Source: Halolamina rubra (GTDB lineage Archaea; Halobacteriota; Halobacteria; Halobacteriales; Haloferacaceae). Taken from it: a DNA stretch of 64,000 nucleotides. Location of the stretch: NCBI RefSeq assembly GCF_000739555.1, contig NZ_BBJN01000005.1:1-64000 (forward strand), read 5' to 3'. Below the pieces are notes generated by a model. It saw only the letters and a program-made list of their open reading frames with translations, had not been told where the DNA came from and made no database searches. A program made the translations under genes and the position numbers. Positions 52,775-61,868 of this stretch are shown in pieces (the first letter of the stretch is position 1; the number at the start of each line of letters is the position of its first letter).

Positions 52775-54043
52775 ATGGGCATGTTCGAGCGGGATACAGA
52801 TATCTACCGTGACCGCGACGCGCTCCGGGAGGACTACCAGCCCGAGGAGCTCGTCGGTCGGGACGAGGAGCTCGACACGTACCGGGCCGCGCTCCAGCCG
52901 GTGATCAACGGCGAACAGCCCAACAACGTGTTCCTCTACGGCAAGACCGGCGTCGGGAAGACCGCCGCCACCCGCTACCTGCTCGAACACCTGAAGGAGG
53001 ACACCGCCCAGTACGACGACATCGAACTCACGCTCGTCTCGCTCAACTGCGACGGGCTGACCAGCAGCTACCAGGTCGCGACGCGGCTGGTGAACCAGTT
53101 CCGCAGCGACACCGACCAGATATCGACGACGGGCTACCCGCGGGCGAGCGTGTACGAGATGCTCTGGGACGAACTCGACGCCTGTGGCGGCACCGTCATC
53201 GTCGTCCTGGACGAGGTCGACCACGTCGAGGACGACTCCATCCTCTACCAGCTCCCGCGTGCCCGGGCGAACGGCAACCTGACCGAGGCGAAGATCGGGA
53301 TCATCGGCATCTCCAACGACTTCTCGTTCCGCGAGGAGCTGTCGCCGAAAGTGCGGTCGTCGCTGTGTGAACAGGAGATCCACTTCCCGGCGTACGACGC
53401 CGAGGACCTCCAGAAGATTCTGCAGCAGCGCGTCGACATCGCGTTCCACGACGGCGTCCTGAACCCCGGCGTCATCCCGCTCTGTGCGGCCTACGGCGCC
53501 AAGGACGCCGGCGACGCCCGCCAGTCGATCGACCTGCTGATGAAGGCCGGCGACCTCGCTCGCGACGACGACACCGAGCACGTGACCGAGGAGCACGTCG
53601 ACCGCGGCCGTCGCGCGCTCGAACGCGGCCGGATCAAGGAGGGGATCACCGGGCTCACCCAGCACGGCCACCTCGTGCTGTACGCGCTGCTGACGCTCGA
53701 CCTCGAGGGTGAAGTCCCCGTCCGCTCGCGGGACATCCGCCCGCGGTACACGCGCTTCACGGAGATGGCGGGTCGGGACCCGCTGGTCCCCCGACGGATG
53801 CGGGACCACCTCTCCGAGCTCGCGATGCTCGGGATCATCTCCGTCACCGAGCGCAACGAGGGGCGCCGCGGCGGCACCTACCGCGAGTACGCGATCGACA
53901 TGGACCTCCACCTGCTGCTCGAGGCGATGGCCGACACCGTCGACGACGTGGGCGTCCACAAGTCCGTCCAGGAGTTCCTCGACGAGGACGTGGAGGAACC
54001 CGTCGTCGACACGAGCCTCGCGGAGTTCGCGACTGAGGACTGA
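52775..54043 (+). CDS. cdc6: Orc1/Cdc6 replication initiator
   Basis: A 422-residue AAA+ initiator. Walker A is GKTGVGKT (56-63), Walker B VIVVLDEVDH (about 141-150), and the sensor region is IGIIGISND. A C-terminal winged helix covers about residues 300-400 (LEGEVPVRSRDIRPRYTRFTEM, RMRDHLSELAMLGII), which binds origin boxes. I prefer the ATG at 52775, with a TTTTATG box 30-37 bases upstream, over a GTG at 52745. The surrounding GCGGACA boxes are its likely targets. Confidence 0.93.
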   Translation: MGMFERDTDIYRDRDALREDYQPEELVGRDEELDTYRAALQPVINGEQPNNVFLYGKTGVGKTAATRYLLEHLKEDTAQYDDIELTLVSLNCDGLTSSYQVATRLVNQFRSDTDQISTTGYPRASVYEMLWDELDACGGTVIVVLDEVDHVEDDSILYQLPRARANGNLTEAKIGIIGISNDFSFREELSPKVRSSLCEQEIHFPAYDAEDLQKILQQRVDIAFHDGVLNPGVIPLCAAYGAKDAGDARQSIDLLMKAGDLARDDDTEHVTEEHVDRGRRALERGRIKEGITGLTQHGHLVLYALLTLDLEGEVPVRSRDIRPRYTRFTEMAGRDPLVPRRMRDHLSELAMLGIISVTERNEGRRGGTYREYAIDMDLHLLLEAMADTVDDVGVHKSVQEFLDEDVEEPVVDTSLAEFATED

Positions 54044-54087
54044 CGGACGATTTCGACCGGTAGGTCCGTCTTAACCGGACAATAACT

Positions 54088-54102
54088 CCGGACACGGTGG
54101 GG
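54088..54102 (+). repeat. Origin box 6
   Basis: CCGGACACGGTGGGG, 45 bases after the orc1/cdc6 stop. Confidence 0.6.
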
Positions 54103-54190
54103 CTCGCGCGCCGATCTCCCGTTGCTCCCGGTTCCTGTCCCTCTGACGGCGAATTTACCCATTTTCACGCGGGTTACGACGCGCTTAACA

Positions 54191-54208
54191 GCGGACATGG
54201 TGGTGTGG
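54191..54208 (+). repeat. Origin box 7
   Basis: GCGGACATGGTGGTGTGG, same as box 2. Confidence 0.7.
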
Positions 54209-54239
54209 CCGGCGGGCCAACGGAGCGGCGACCGGAACG

Positions 54240-54256
54240 GCGGACGAGGTGGTGTT
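54240..54256 (+). repeat. Origin box 8
   Basis: GCGGACGAGGTGGTGTT. Together with boxes 6 and 7 it accounts for most of what I see in the otherwise gene-free 54044-54419 gap. Confidence 0.6.
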
Positions 54257-54419
54257 CCGTGCGGGGAGGAGTGGGGGAGCGATCGCACGGGGCGAACGGG
54301 TTTAACCAACACAGCGACCCGTCAACCGGTGGCTTGTTGGTTAAGACTGCAGCGACGACGCCGCTGTTGCCGCTCCTCGGTCGGTCCCCGGGGTCGAGCC
54401 GCGAACCTGCACCGACCGG

Positions 54420-54632
54420 TCAGGATCCTGGAAGTGGCAGGTGGTCCCACTCCCACGCCCAGCAGTAGAGGAAGGAGAGCGCCGCGAGCGTGCCGCTGCC
54501 GACGACGACGTACCAGCCCCACGGGACGACGTTCCAGACCAGCAGCATCGGGAGCCCGACGAGGAGCCCGATCGCGCCGAGTATCACGCCGGCGACGCCG
54601 ATGCACTCGAAGGGGCTGGGGATCTCCACCAT
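54420..54632 (-). CDS. Small two-helix membrane protein
   Basis: A 70-residue protein with two hydrophobic helices (IGVAGVILGAIGLLVGLPMLLVWNVV and WGWYVVVGSGTLAALSFLYCWA) and an aromatic end WEWDHLPLPGS. No family is recognised. A TACTTTT box lies about 28-35 bases before the start. Confidence 0.7.
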   Translation of the reverse strand: MVEIPSPFECIGVAGVILGAIGLLVGLPMLLVWNVVPWGWYVVVGSGTLAALSFLYCWAWEWDHLPLPGS

Positions 54633-54794
54633 GGTTTCGTGAACCTGACGGGTGGCCCGGTGAAAAGTATGAGTCGGCTACGCGACCGTTCACGCGGCGC
54701 CGATCCGAAAGCACCGTCCTACTCCATCGAGGCCCGCCGACCAGTCGTGTCAGGGAGTGAATAACGAAACCGTTGACGCGTACCCGGACAGTTG

Positions 54795-54962
54795 ATGCCC
54801 CAGTGCCGAAACTGCGACGCCCACGTGACGGCCAGGTTCGCCCGCGTGTTCGGCGACAACGGCGATCAGGTGCACCGGTGCCCCGACTGTGCGGCCAACC
54901 CGGATCGCTACGACGGCGGGGGAGACGTCGACCGTAGCGCGATCGCGTCGGGGTGGCGATGA
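54795..54962 (+). CDS. Small zinc-finger protein (DUF7563-like)
   Basis: A 55-residue protein: MPQCRNCDAHVTARFARVFG, then DNGDQVHRCPDCAANPDRYDGG. The two CxxC pairs form one zinc ribbon. This is a common haloarchaeal micro-protein family. It ends by overlapping the next ATG by four bases (ATGA). Confidence 0.8.
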   Translation: MPQCRNCDAHVTARFARVFGDNGDQVHRCPDCAANPDRYDGGGDVDRSAIASGWR

Positions 54963-55375
54963 GGACCGACGGCCACGCACAGTTCGCTCCACTCGACGCG
55001 GCGGCGTTCACGCGACTGGTGGCACGGACCTGGCGGTCGTACGGCTGGGAGGTCGTCGAGGCGACTCCCGCCGAGTGTCCGGACGGGATCGGGGACGTGA
55101 CGGCGCCGATCGACGGCGGCGCCACGCTCCTCGTTCGGTCCACCGAGCCGCGGGTCCTGCTCACGGTGCCGGGGGAGCGCCGGCTCTCGGCGGCGACGCT
55201 CGTCGAGATACTCGGTGAGGTGGAGACGCCGTCGAGACTGCTGGTCGCCGCCGCGGCGGGGTACGAGACCGGCGCGTTACACGTCGCTGAAACCTACGGC
55301 GTCGAACTCGTCGAACCAGCGGCGCTGGCCCGCCTCAACGAGCCCGCGGTGGAGGGCGACCGCCCCGAAGCCTGA
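54959..55375 (+). CDS. Mrr-like / restriction-endonuclease-fold protein, probably degenerate
   Basis: A 138-residue protein: FTRLVARTWRSYGWEVVEATPAECPDGIGDVTAPIDGG, then LLVRSTEP, then LLVAAAAGYETGALHVAETYGVELVEPAALARL. The pattern follows the Mrr-type PD-(D/E)xK fold (a Gly-Asp-Val strand, then a later helix-strand tail), but the usual QxK after the strand is not seen, so nuclease activity is doubtful. It is translationally coupled to the zinc-finger protein. Confidence 0.7.
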   Translation: MRTDGHAQFAPLDAAAFTRLVARTWRSYGWEVVEATPAECPDGIGDVTAPIDGGATLLVRSTEPRVLLTVPGERRLSAATLVEILGEVETPSRLLVAAAAGYETGALHVAETYGVELVEPAALARLNEPAVEGDRPEA

Positions 55376-55433
55376 GCATCGACGGTCCGAGTCGCGCTGA
55401 CCGATCGGCCCTCCGTCCGATTTTTCGTCGCGA

Positions 55434-55457
55434 TCGAACGCTGTTTCGAGCGTTCGA
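55434..55457. terminator. Hairpin between convergent genes
   Basis: Perfect 9-bp stem TCGAACGCT / AGCGTTCGA with loop GTTTCG, preceded by a T5 run at about 55421. It can serve both directions. Confidence 0.5.
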
Positions 55458-56459
55458 CTACGAGCGCAGCGTCCCGTACAGCTTCGACAGCGCGGTCATC
55501 GTCAGGTTCCCGTTCTCGAGCGCGTAGTACGGCACCAGCTCCGGGGCGAACTTCGCTTTGAACTCAGCGATGCGCTGGTTGTTCGCGCCCGCGAGATCGT
55601 ACGTTCTCACCCCTCGCTCCATCGCGTCGGTGACGTACGCCCAGTCGAGCAGGTCGTTGACCGGGAGATCGACCGACGGTTTCGCGGCTCCGAGCCAGCG
55701 GATCGACCGGTCGTCGAACTCGACGGTGACGAACCCGCCGGCGTAGTCGCCCTCGACGCGGCAGACGTACGGGCGGATCACGCCCGCGGGGAGCGCCTCG
55801 TAGAGGTCGCGGACGATCGCGCTGTCGACGCCGAACGACTCATCCTGCTCGGCGTGGCGCTCCCGGGCTTGCTCGACGATCCGGTCGATCGCCTCGGCGC
55901 CGCCCTCGGCGATCTCGTAGGACACCTCGTACTCGCTGGTGACGTTGCGCCGCGCGTCGCTGCTAAACGCCGACAGCAGCTCGTCCGGCGAGCGGTCGAT
56001 GTCGACGATGTACGTGTACCGCACGCTGGCGTCGTACTCCTGCCAGAGGAACGGCCGCACGTCGTCGTACCCCGGCGCCGTCCGGACGGAGGTGTACCCC
56101 GGGCAGCGTTCGTCGTCGAGCCAGTCCTGACACGCCTCGACGAACCGGCGGTTGCGCTCGTCGTACCGCCGGCGCTTCAGCGGCTGCCGATCGAGCAGCA
56201 GCGGGCCCATGTACGGCAGCTTCAGGTTCGGCGGCGGCGAGAACGCGCCGGTCGCGGGCCCCTTCCGGATCGTGAACACGGGGAACAGCCCCACCGGCTC
56301 CTCGCCTTTGAACCCGACGAGCCGGTGGCAGTCGCCGCCGGTGTGGCGCTCGAGCACGTCGAGCGCGGCCGCGTGGTGGAACCCAGTCGGGTGGTCGGTG
56401 TCTGTCAGCAGCTCGTTCCAGCGCGCCGCGTCGTCGACGGTGCGGAGCTCAATACTCAT
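55458..56459 (-). CDS. FemAB/GNAT-like acyltransferase
   Basis: A 333-residue protein resembling FemAB or BioF2-like double-GNAT proteins: WNELLTDTDHPTGFHHAAALDVLERHTGG at the start, GLFPVFTIRKGPATGAFSPPPNLKLPYMGPLL in the middle, and RTYDLAGANNQRIAEFKAKFAPELVPYYAL at the end. The family transfers amino-acyl or acyl groups to amines. Its start overlaps the phosphodiesterase gene by 11 bases, so the pair is cotranscribed. The acceptor is unknown. Confidence 0.8.
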   Translation of the reverse strand: MSIELRTVDDAARWNELLTDTDHPTGFHHAAALDVLERHTGGDCHRLVGFKGEEPVGLFPVFTIRKGPATGAFSPPPNLKLPYMGPLLLDRQPLKRRRYDERNRRFVEACQDWLDDERCPGYTSVRTAPGYDDVRPFLWQEYDASVRYTYIVDIDRSPDELLSAFSSDARRNVTSEYEVSYEIAEGGAEAIDRIVEQARERHAEQDESFGVDSAIVRDLYEALPAGVIRPYVCRVEGDYAGGFVTVEFDDRSIRWLGAAKPSVDLPVNDLLDWAYVTDAMERGVRTYDLAGANNQRIAEFKAKFAPELVPYYALENGNLTMTALSKLYGTLRS

Positions 56460-58035
56460 TGTCGTCGATGTACCCCAGTCGGGAGAGCCGGCGGGTGACG
56501 TCCGCGTCGGTGGATCGGTCGATTCGCGCCTCGAACGGCGGGTACGACTCGGGGGCGACCGGCGTAACCGGCGGGAGCGGTTCGCCGTCCATCCGGGTCG
56601 AGGGGGCGACCCCGAGCGAGGCGAGCACCGTCGGCGCCACGTCGAACAGGTGGGCGTCGCTCAGCCCGGCGGCCGCGTCGACGCCGTCGCCGGCCGCGGC
56701 GACGATCCCGGCCGGCTTGTGGTTCCACTCGTCGGCGGCCGCGAACGCCTCGCCGCGCAGCGACGCCGAGAGCATGTGGTCGAACCCGGCCGGCACCGTG
56801 AGGAGGTCGACCGCCTCGTCGACGTACGGGCCCGAGAAGTACTCCTCCGCGGGCGCGACCTCGGCGAACACCGGGTCGCCGTCGGGGGTTCGTGCAGCCT
56901 CGAGCGTCGCGATCAGGTCGCTCCGGACAGAGGGGTACTCCGCGGGGGCGACGACGCCGTCCGGGTCCCGGCCCGCCTTGTTGAGCCGGACGCCCAGCTC
57001 CGTCCGCGAGCGCATGTACGCCGCCGACTCGGGGAAGTCGACGCGCTCGGTCCCGGCCCGGACCGTCCCCCGCGAGACGTGGTCGAGCACGAACTCCTTC
57101 AACCCGAGCGCCTCGAGCGCCGCCCCGATTCGCTGGCTGCTGAGCCCGACCGCGGAGGCCAGCCCGACCGCGCGTTCGGCCAGCGAGGGCGTCGACGACT
57201 CCTCGTCGCGCACGATGGCGCTCCAGGAGGGCATCCCGCCCTCGCCGCTAGTCGTCCGGAGGTACCCCTGCTCGGCGAGATACTCGTTGACCCGGAACTC
57301 CGCCCCCTCGTAGGGGCCGATCCCGTGGTCGCTCGCGACGATCACGCGGTCGGGGTCACACGCGTCGAGCGTCCGTTCGAGCTGCTCGTCGACGGCCTCG
57401 AACACCGTTCGGACCGCCTCGTCGTCCTCCGGACGCTCGTGGAACACCGTGTCCGTCTGCTGGAACTGGAGGAAGCCGAACTCGGGGTCGAACTCGTCGG
57501 CGAGCAGCCGGAACGCCTCGCCGCGCATCTCGACCAGTCGCCGGTACCACGCGACCTGCTCGTCGCCGTCGACGCCTTCAGGCGCGTACACGCGATACTC
57601 CCCGAGCTCGTCCTCGATGCGGTCGAGTAGCCCCTCGGGGTGGCAGGTCGGCCGTTCCGGGCTGACGTAGCCGGGGACGAGCGCGCCGTCGAACTGGCGG
57701 GGCGGGCCGGTGACGGGAACGTTCACGACGACGCTCGACAGCCCGTGGTGGTCGAGCAGCTCCCAGAGCGCGTGGGCCCGGACGTGGGTGCGGTTGACCA
57801 GGTCCCAGTCGTAGCCGTCGAACGCGAGGAAGTCGAACGCGCCGTGTTTCCCGGGGTTGACGCCGGTGTACAGCGACGGCCACGCGCTCGGGGTCCACGG
57901 CGGGATCTGCGACTCCAGGGGGCCGACGACGCCGCGCTCGAACAGCCCGGAGAGCGTCGGCAGCCGATCCGCGTCGAGAAGCGGATCGAGCACGTCCCGA
58001 CAGGCCCCGTCGAGCCCGATCAGCAGCGTCCCCAT
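56449..58035 (-). CDS. Alkaline-phosphatase-superfamily phosphodiesterase
   Basis: A 528-residue type I phosphodiesterase / nucleotide pyrophosphatase-like protein. LLIGLDGACRDVLDPLL supplies the first metal Asp, PPWTPSAWPSLYTGVNPGKHG the nucleophile Thr, and VIVASDHGIGPYEG the second metal site. No signal peptide is visible, so it is cytoplasmic. ATG 58035 (MGTLLIGLDGA) is chosen since the upstream residues are not conserved. Such proteins with a partner transferase are frequent in surface polysaccharide or nucleotide clusters, but no such genes follow here. Confidence 0.87.
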   Translation of the reverse strand: MGTLLIGLDGACRDVLDPLLDADRLPTLSGLFERGVVGPLESQIPPWTPSAWPSLYTGVNPGKHGAFDFLAFDGYDWDLVNRTHVRAHALWELLDHHGLSSVVVNVPVTGPPRQFDGALVPGYVSPERPTCHPEGLLDRIEDELGEYRVYAPEGVDGDEQVAWYRRLVEMRGEAFRLLADEFDPEFGFLQFQQTDTVFHERPEDDEAVRTVFEAVDEQLERTLDACDPDRVIVASDHGIGPYEGAEFRVNEYLAEQGYLRTTSGEGGMPSWSAIVRDEESSTPSLAERAVGLASAVGLSSQRIGAALEALGLKEFVLDHVSRGTVRAGTERVDFPESAAYMRSRTELGVRLNKAGRDPDGVVAPAEYPSVRSDLIATLEAARTPDGDPVFAEVAPAEEYFSGPYVDEAVDLLTVPAGFDHMLSASLRGEAFAAADEWNHKPAGIVAAAGDGVDAAAGLSDAHLFDVAPTVLASLGVAPSTRMDGEPLPPVTPVAPESYPPFEARIDRSTDADVTRRLSRLGYIDDNEY

Positions 58036-58432
58036 CCCACTCGGTTGTCGGTCTCTCACGGCCGTCAGTACCGATGGCCCGGAAATTGTTATGGAGGGAG
58101 TGACCGGCCGTTGCCGCGTCGACATCCCGGTATGGACTGATTACTGCGCTGGAACCGCCCTCGCCGCGTTCTCGGCGGAGCCTACCGAGGTATGCCACGT
58201 GGTAACAACGAACCTACCGATAGTACGGAACTCCCTACCGAAATATCGACGATCCTACTACTTCCCGGCGCGCGCTGGTCGATCTGTAAGCTGTGCTTAC
58301 TGCTTCGGTCCGGGATCGGTCGGTATCGTGTCGTTACTTGACTTACAAACGTCCGCAAGTAAGGGAGTTCTACCGTCGACTGGCCCCCACCCCGTCAGAA
58401 TCTACTTTCAGGTAATCCCTCTCTACCCATCC
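58036..58432. other. Intergenic region with inverted repeat
   Basis: Divergent promoter region with no supported gene. It contains TTACTTG (58334-58340) and its complement CAAGTAA (58356-58362), and a CTACTTTC box about 27 bases before the ATG at 58433. Confidence 0.4.
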
Positions 58433-60544
58433 ATGGCAGAACGCCATGGCGAGGACGAGGCGGCACAGGACGAGCCTACTACCGACGCGGACGGCCAGCT
58501 CGGCCGACGGTCGATTATGAAGGCCCTCGGCGCGACGGCGGCCCTGACCGGGCTGGGCGCGCTGTCGGGCAACGCGGCGGCGGCCGACGTCGGCCTGTCG
58601 GGCGGCGGCACGTCGATCCCCGCCGGGGAGTACTCGTGGGACGGCTCCGGGCTCTCGGTGGACAGCGGCAACGCGATCGTCGGCGAGGGAAGCGCCGGCG
58701 ACGTGGTGCTGAACCTCGAGTCCGGCACGATGGACGGCAACATCGAGGGGCGACTCGAGAACGTCGTGGTTCGCGGCTCCAACCACGATGCGAAGGCAGG
58801 GATTAACGTCTCCCCGGGGGCGACGATCGACGGGTTCGTCTGGCCCGAGGGCGGCCAGCGCGACGAGGACCGCGCGATGTACACGCCCGACGGGGGGAAC
58901 GACCGGCTCACCGTCCGGAACTCCGCGTGGGGGTGGATGGTGAACAACGGCGCCTACCTCGACAAGCCGCCGGTGACGATGGAGAACTGCGCGGCCGTGA
59001 ACAACAACATCGCGAACGTCCGGGTCGGCCACCGCGACGGCACCGACGAGGACGAGCGGACGGTGATCCGGAACAGCCTGATCGCGGTCACCCAGCCCGT
59101 CGAGAACGACGACACCAACATCCCCCACTCCCGCGGGATCCGCCTGCGTCACCCCGCGGACCTGCTGATCGAGAACTGCTGGTTCATCTACCTCGACGTC
59201 GACGGCACCGCCGACCTGATCGAGCTCCACGACGGCGCCGCGGGCTCCACGGTGGAGATCCGTGACTGCGCGTTCTACAACGACTCCGACGGCGACCTCG
59301 TGCGCGACAAGTCCAACGGCGAGATGGACGTGACCATCGAGAACTGTACGGTCGCCGGCTCGGGCAGCCGGAACGTCGAGCCCGACTTCGACGGCTCGGG
59401 CATCACCGAAGATGACAGCGTCAGCTTCCCGTACCCGTCGGCGATCACCGGCTACGCCGCCGCCGACGAGATCGAGGGCGTCGGCGACGGGATCGGCCCG
59501 TGGGACGGCGACGCCGGCTCGACGGTTCAGGAGCAGGACTCGATGGCTCACACGCTCGTCCTCCACGCCGACCCGGAGAACGACGGGACGATCGAGCCGA
59601 CGTTCACCGTCGACGGCCCCGTCGAGTTCGCCGGCGACGCCGAGTCCGACGAGGACACGATCACGGAGAACGGCGACGGCACCTACACGGTGACGAGCGT
59701 GCTCGCGCCGGACGAGCTCGACTCGTTCCGCTTCGACGACAGCGTCGTCGACTACAGCCTCCCCGCCGACGCGAGCGTGGACGTGTCCCTGGACGGGACG
59801 ACGACGACGTTCGCGTACCTCGTCGGCGCGGAGAGCACCGCCGACACCGAGGACGTGGTCGAAGTGATCGCCCGCCAGTCCGGCGAACTGGACTACGAGT
59901 TCGTCGTCGACGGCACGGCCGAACTCCACTCGACCTCCGGCCAGGTCACCGCCGGCCACGGCGACGAGATCACGGACAACGGCGACGGCACCGTCACCGT
60001 CTCCGGGTTCACCGGCAACGACGGCTACGGCGACGCGTACATCGTCGACGGGAGCGTCCAGTCGTTCTCGTGGACTCCCGAGGAGTACGCGTTCGACGTG
60101 CTGGTCAACGGCAACGTCGTCGACCCGCTCTCGTTCGACGCCGACGACTCGACGACCGACACGTCGACCGACGACACCACGACTGACGACACGACGACCG
60201 ACACGTCGACCGACGACAGTACGTCGACGGACAGCACGACGGACGACACCACGACCGACAGCACGGACGGGTCGACCGACCGCCCGCACCTGCTGACGAT
60301 CGACGGGACGCCGGACGACGTGACGACGTACACGTTCACGGTGTCCGGGTCGGTCGCCCGCGACGAGGAGAACAGCGAGGTCACCGACGACGGCACCAGC
60401 TGGGACCAGATCGAGGACATCGCGTCCGACGGGAAGGTCGTCGGGCTGGTCGGCAGCGGCGTCGACGCCTACCGGTTCGGCGGCAGCGTGACCGAGATCA
60501 CCGTCGACGGGGACGCGAGCGTCTCCATCCAGCGTGACGTGTGA
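58433..60544 (+). CDS. Tat-exported right-handed beta-helix protein with repeated C-terminal domains
   Basis: A 703-residue secreted protein. GRRSIMKALGATAALTGLGALSG is a twin-arginine signal. Residues about 45-340 show beta-helix strands (GNIEGRLENVVVRGSNH, DRLTVRNSAWGWMVNNG, IENCWFIYLD). Two beta-sandwich-like repeats follow (LVLHADPENDGTIEPTFTVDG... and VVEVIARQSGELDYEFVVDG...), then a Thr/Asp linker of about 45 residues, then a third copy (LLTIDGTPDDVTTYTFTVSG...). The fold is common in polysaccharide-active or surface proteins; the substrate is not known. The stop overlaps the next ATG. Confidence 0.87.
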   Translation: MAERHGEDEAAQDEPTTDADGQLGRRSIMKALGATAALTGLGALSGNAAAADVGLSGGGTSIPAGEYSWDGSGLSVDSGNAIVGEGSAGDVVLNLESGTMDGNIEGRLENVVVRGSNHDAKAGINVSPGATIDGFVWPEGGQRDEDRAMYTPDGGNDRLTVRNSAWGWMVNNGAYLDKPPVTMENCAAVNNNIANVRVGHRDGTDEDERTVIRNSLIAVTQPVENDDTNIPHSRGIRLRHPADLLIENCWFIYLDVDGTADLIELHDGAAGSTVEIRDCAFYNDSDGDLVRDKSNGEMDVTIENCTVAGSGSRNVEPDFDGSGITEDDSVSFPYPSAITGYAAADEIEGVGDGIGPWDGDAGSTVQEQDSMAHTLVLHADPENDGTIEPTFTVDGPVEFAGDAESDEDTITENGDGTYTVTSVLAPDELDSFRFDDSVVDYSLPADASVDVSLDGTTTTFAYLVGAESTADTEDVVEVIARQSGELDYEFVVDGTAELHSTSGQVTAGHGDEITDNGDGTVTVSGFTGNDGYGDAYIVDGSVQSFSWTPEEYAFDVLVNGNVVDPLSFDADDSTTDTSTDDTTTDDTTTDTSTDDSTSTDSTTDDTTTDSTDGSTDRPHLLTIDGTPDDVTTYTFTVSGSVARDEENSEVTDDGTSWDQIEDIASDGKVVGLVGSGVDAYRFGGSVTEITVDGDASVSIQRDV

Positions 60545-60762
60545 TGACGGGTGACCAACGCGGCGACTGGCGACACGCGCCCGAGGACCCGGACCCGGCC
60601 GAGGACCTCGGCTACGAGGCAGTCGAACTGGACATGATCGGCACCGACGCCGACGGCGAGAACCGCGTGCTGGTGCTGCCGACCGACGAGGAGATGCTCG
60701 CCGACGACGCGTTCGTGATCGTCGACGAGGCCTCCGTCGAGGAGCTCTCCGCGAAGCGCTGA
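60544..60762 (+). CDS. Small acidic protein (haloarchaeal, unknown function)
   Basis: A 72-residue soluble, very acidic protein: DLGYEAVELDMIGTDADGENRVLVLPTDEEMLADDAFVIVDEASVEELSAKR. Its ATG overlaps the stop of the secreted protein by one base (TGATG), so the two are made together. Family not recognised. Confidence 0.75.
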   Translation: MTGDQRGDWRHAPEDPDPAEDLGYEAVELDMIGTDADGENRVLVLPTDEEMLADDAFVIVDEASVEELSAKR

Positions 60763-60768
60763 GACGGG

Positions 60769-61599
60769 CTACCCCCCGTCTGCGACGGGGTCGTCCGTCG
60801 ACAGCAGGCCGGTCGCCATCAGGCGGCGGACGATGGTGACCAGCCCGTTGTCGAACCCGCGGCCGAACACCGCCTGCTCGTGTTCGGGTCCCCGTTCACT
60901 CCCCGCGGTGAAGGAGCTCACGAGGATCGCCTGCCGGTCGACCAGCAGGAGTCGGCTGATCTCGGTGTGGTCCCCCGTCGTCGAGGACTGCTTCAGCCAC
61001 TCCAGCCCGGAGACGAACACCTCCACGCCCGGGAGCTGATCCCTGATCGTCGACTGCAGCGGTTCGGAGACCGTCCCGACGATGACGCTCACCCCCCGTT
61101 CCTGTGCGGTCTGTAGCGTCTCGGCGAGTTCGGGGGTGAACACGCGATCGTGACCGACCACGAGCACGACCTCCTCGTTCGCGCCCTGGATCAGCTGGTG
61201 GGATCGGCTCGCGATCCCCTGCTCGCCGGTCATCGCCCACACCTCGTGGGTGACCTCCTCGGTCGACTCGTCCTCGGGGGGTTCGAGCGCGCCGAGCGTC
61301 GCCCGGAGCGACTCGGTGCGATCGACGTACTCGGCCCGGAGCGTGTCGACGGCCTCGTCGATGCCGACCGCGCGGAACACCTGCGGTTTCGCGTGCTGGG
61401 TCTCGACGAGCCCCTTCGACTCGAGCACCCTGATCGCGTCGTACACCCGCGTGCGCGGCACCTCCGAGATCTCGCTGATCTCCTTGGCCGTGGCGCGGCC
61501 GATTCGCGCGAGCGCGACGAACGATCTCGCCTCGTACTCCTTGAGCCCGAGCTGTTGGAGCAGCTCGACCGCCTGCTGCCGGTCTGATTGGTTCTCCAT
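60769..61599 (-). CDS. TrmB-family transcription regulator
   Basis: A 276-residue regulator. The N-terminal winged helix is LLQQLGLKEYEARSFVALARIGRATAKEISEISEVPRTRVYDAIRVLESKGLVE. The C-terminal part (EEVVLVVGHDRVFTPELAETLQTAQERGVSVIVGTV) is a PLD-like TrmB middle domain. The ATG 61599 (MENQSDRQQ) is used; the upstream in-frame codon adds an unsupported tail. It faces a paralog across a 269-base gap. Confidence 0.87.
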   Translation of the reverse strand: MENQSDRQQAVELLQQLGLKEYEARSFVALARIGRATAKEISEISEVPRTRVYDAIRVLESKGLVETQHAKPQVFRAVGIDEAVDTLRAEYVDRTESLRATLGALEPPEDESTEEVTHEVWAMTGEQGIASRSHQLIQGANEEVVLVVGHDRVFTPELAETLQTAQERGVSVIVGTVSEPLQSTIRDQLPGVEVFVSGLEWLKQSSTTGDHTEISRLLLVDRQAILVSSFTAGSERGPEHEQAVFGRGFDNGLVTIVRRLMATGLLSTDDPVADGG

Positions 61600-61868
61600 T
61601 AGGTTACTCTCGCGGCGTCGGCGCCCGCCCGCACCCGGGAAACTGCCAGCAGAGCCGTTCACTTAGATAGTGACAGGGAGATGCATAACAGTAGGGGTTC
61701 ACACGACAAGAAAACGGGGAGAAAATTCGTTCACTCACTTAATCACAGTACACCTATACGTCCGCCTCCGTAAGGGGCTGGCATCGAGTGGCCGCGCTCA
61801 CTGTCGTCGAGTCTGCCGGCCACGATGCGACTGACGGATCGGTTCGACGGACGGAGGAACGTGACCTG

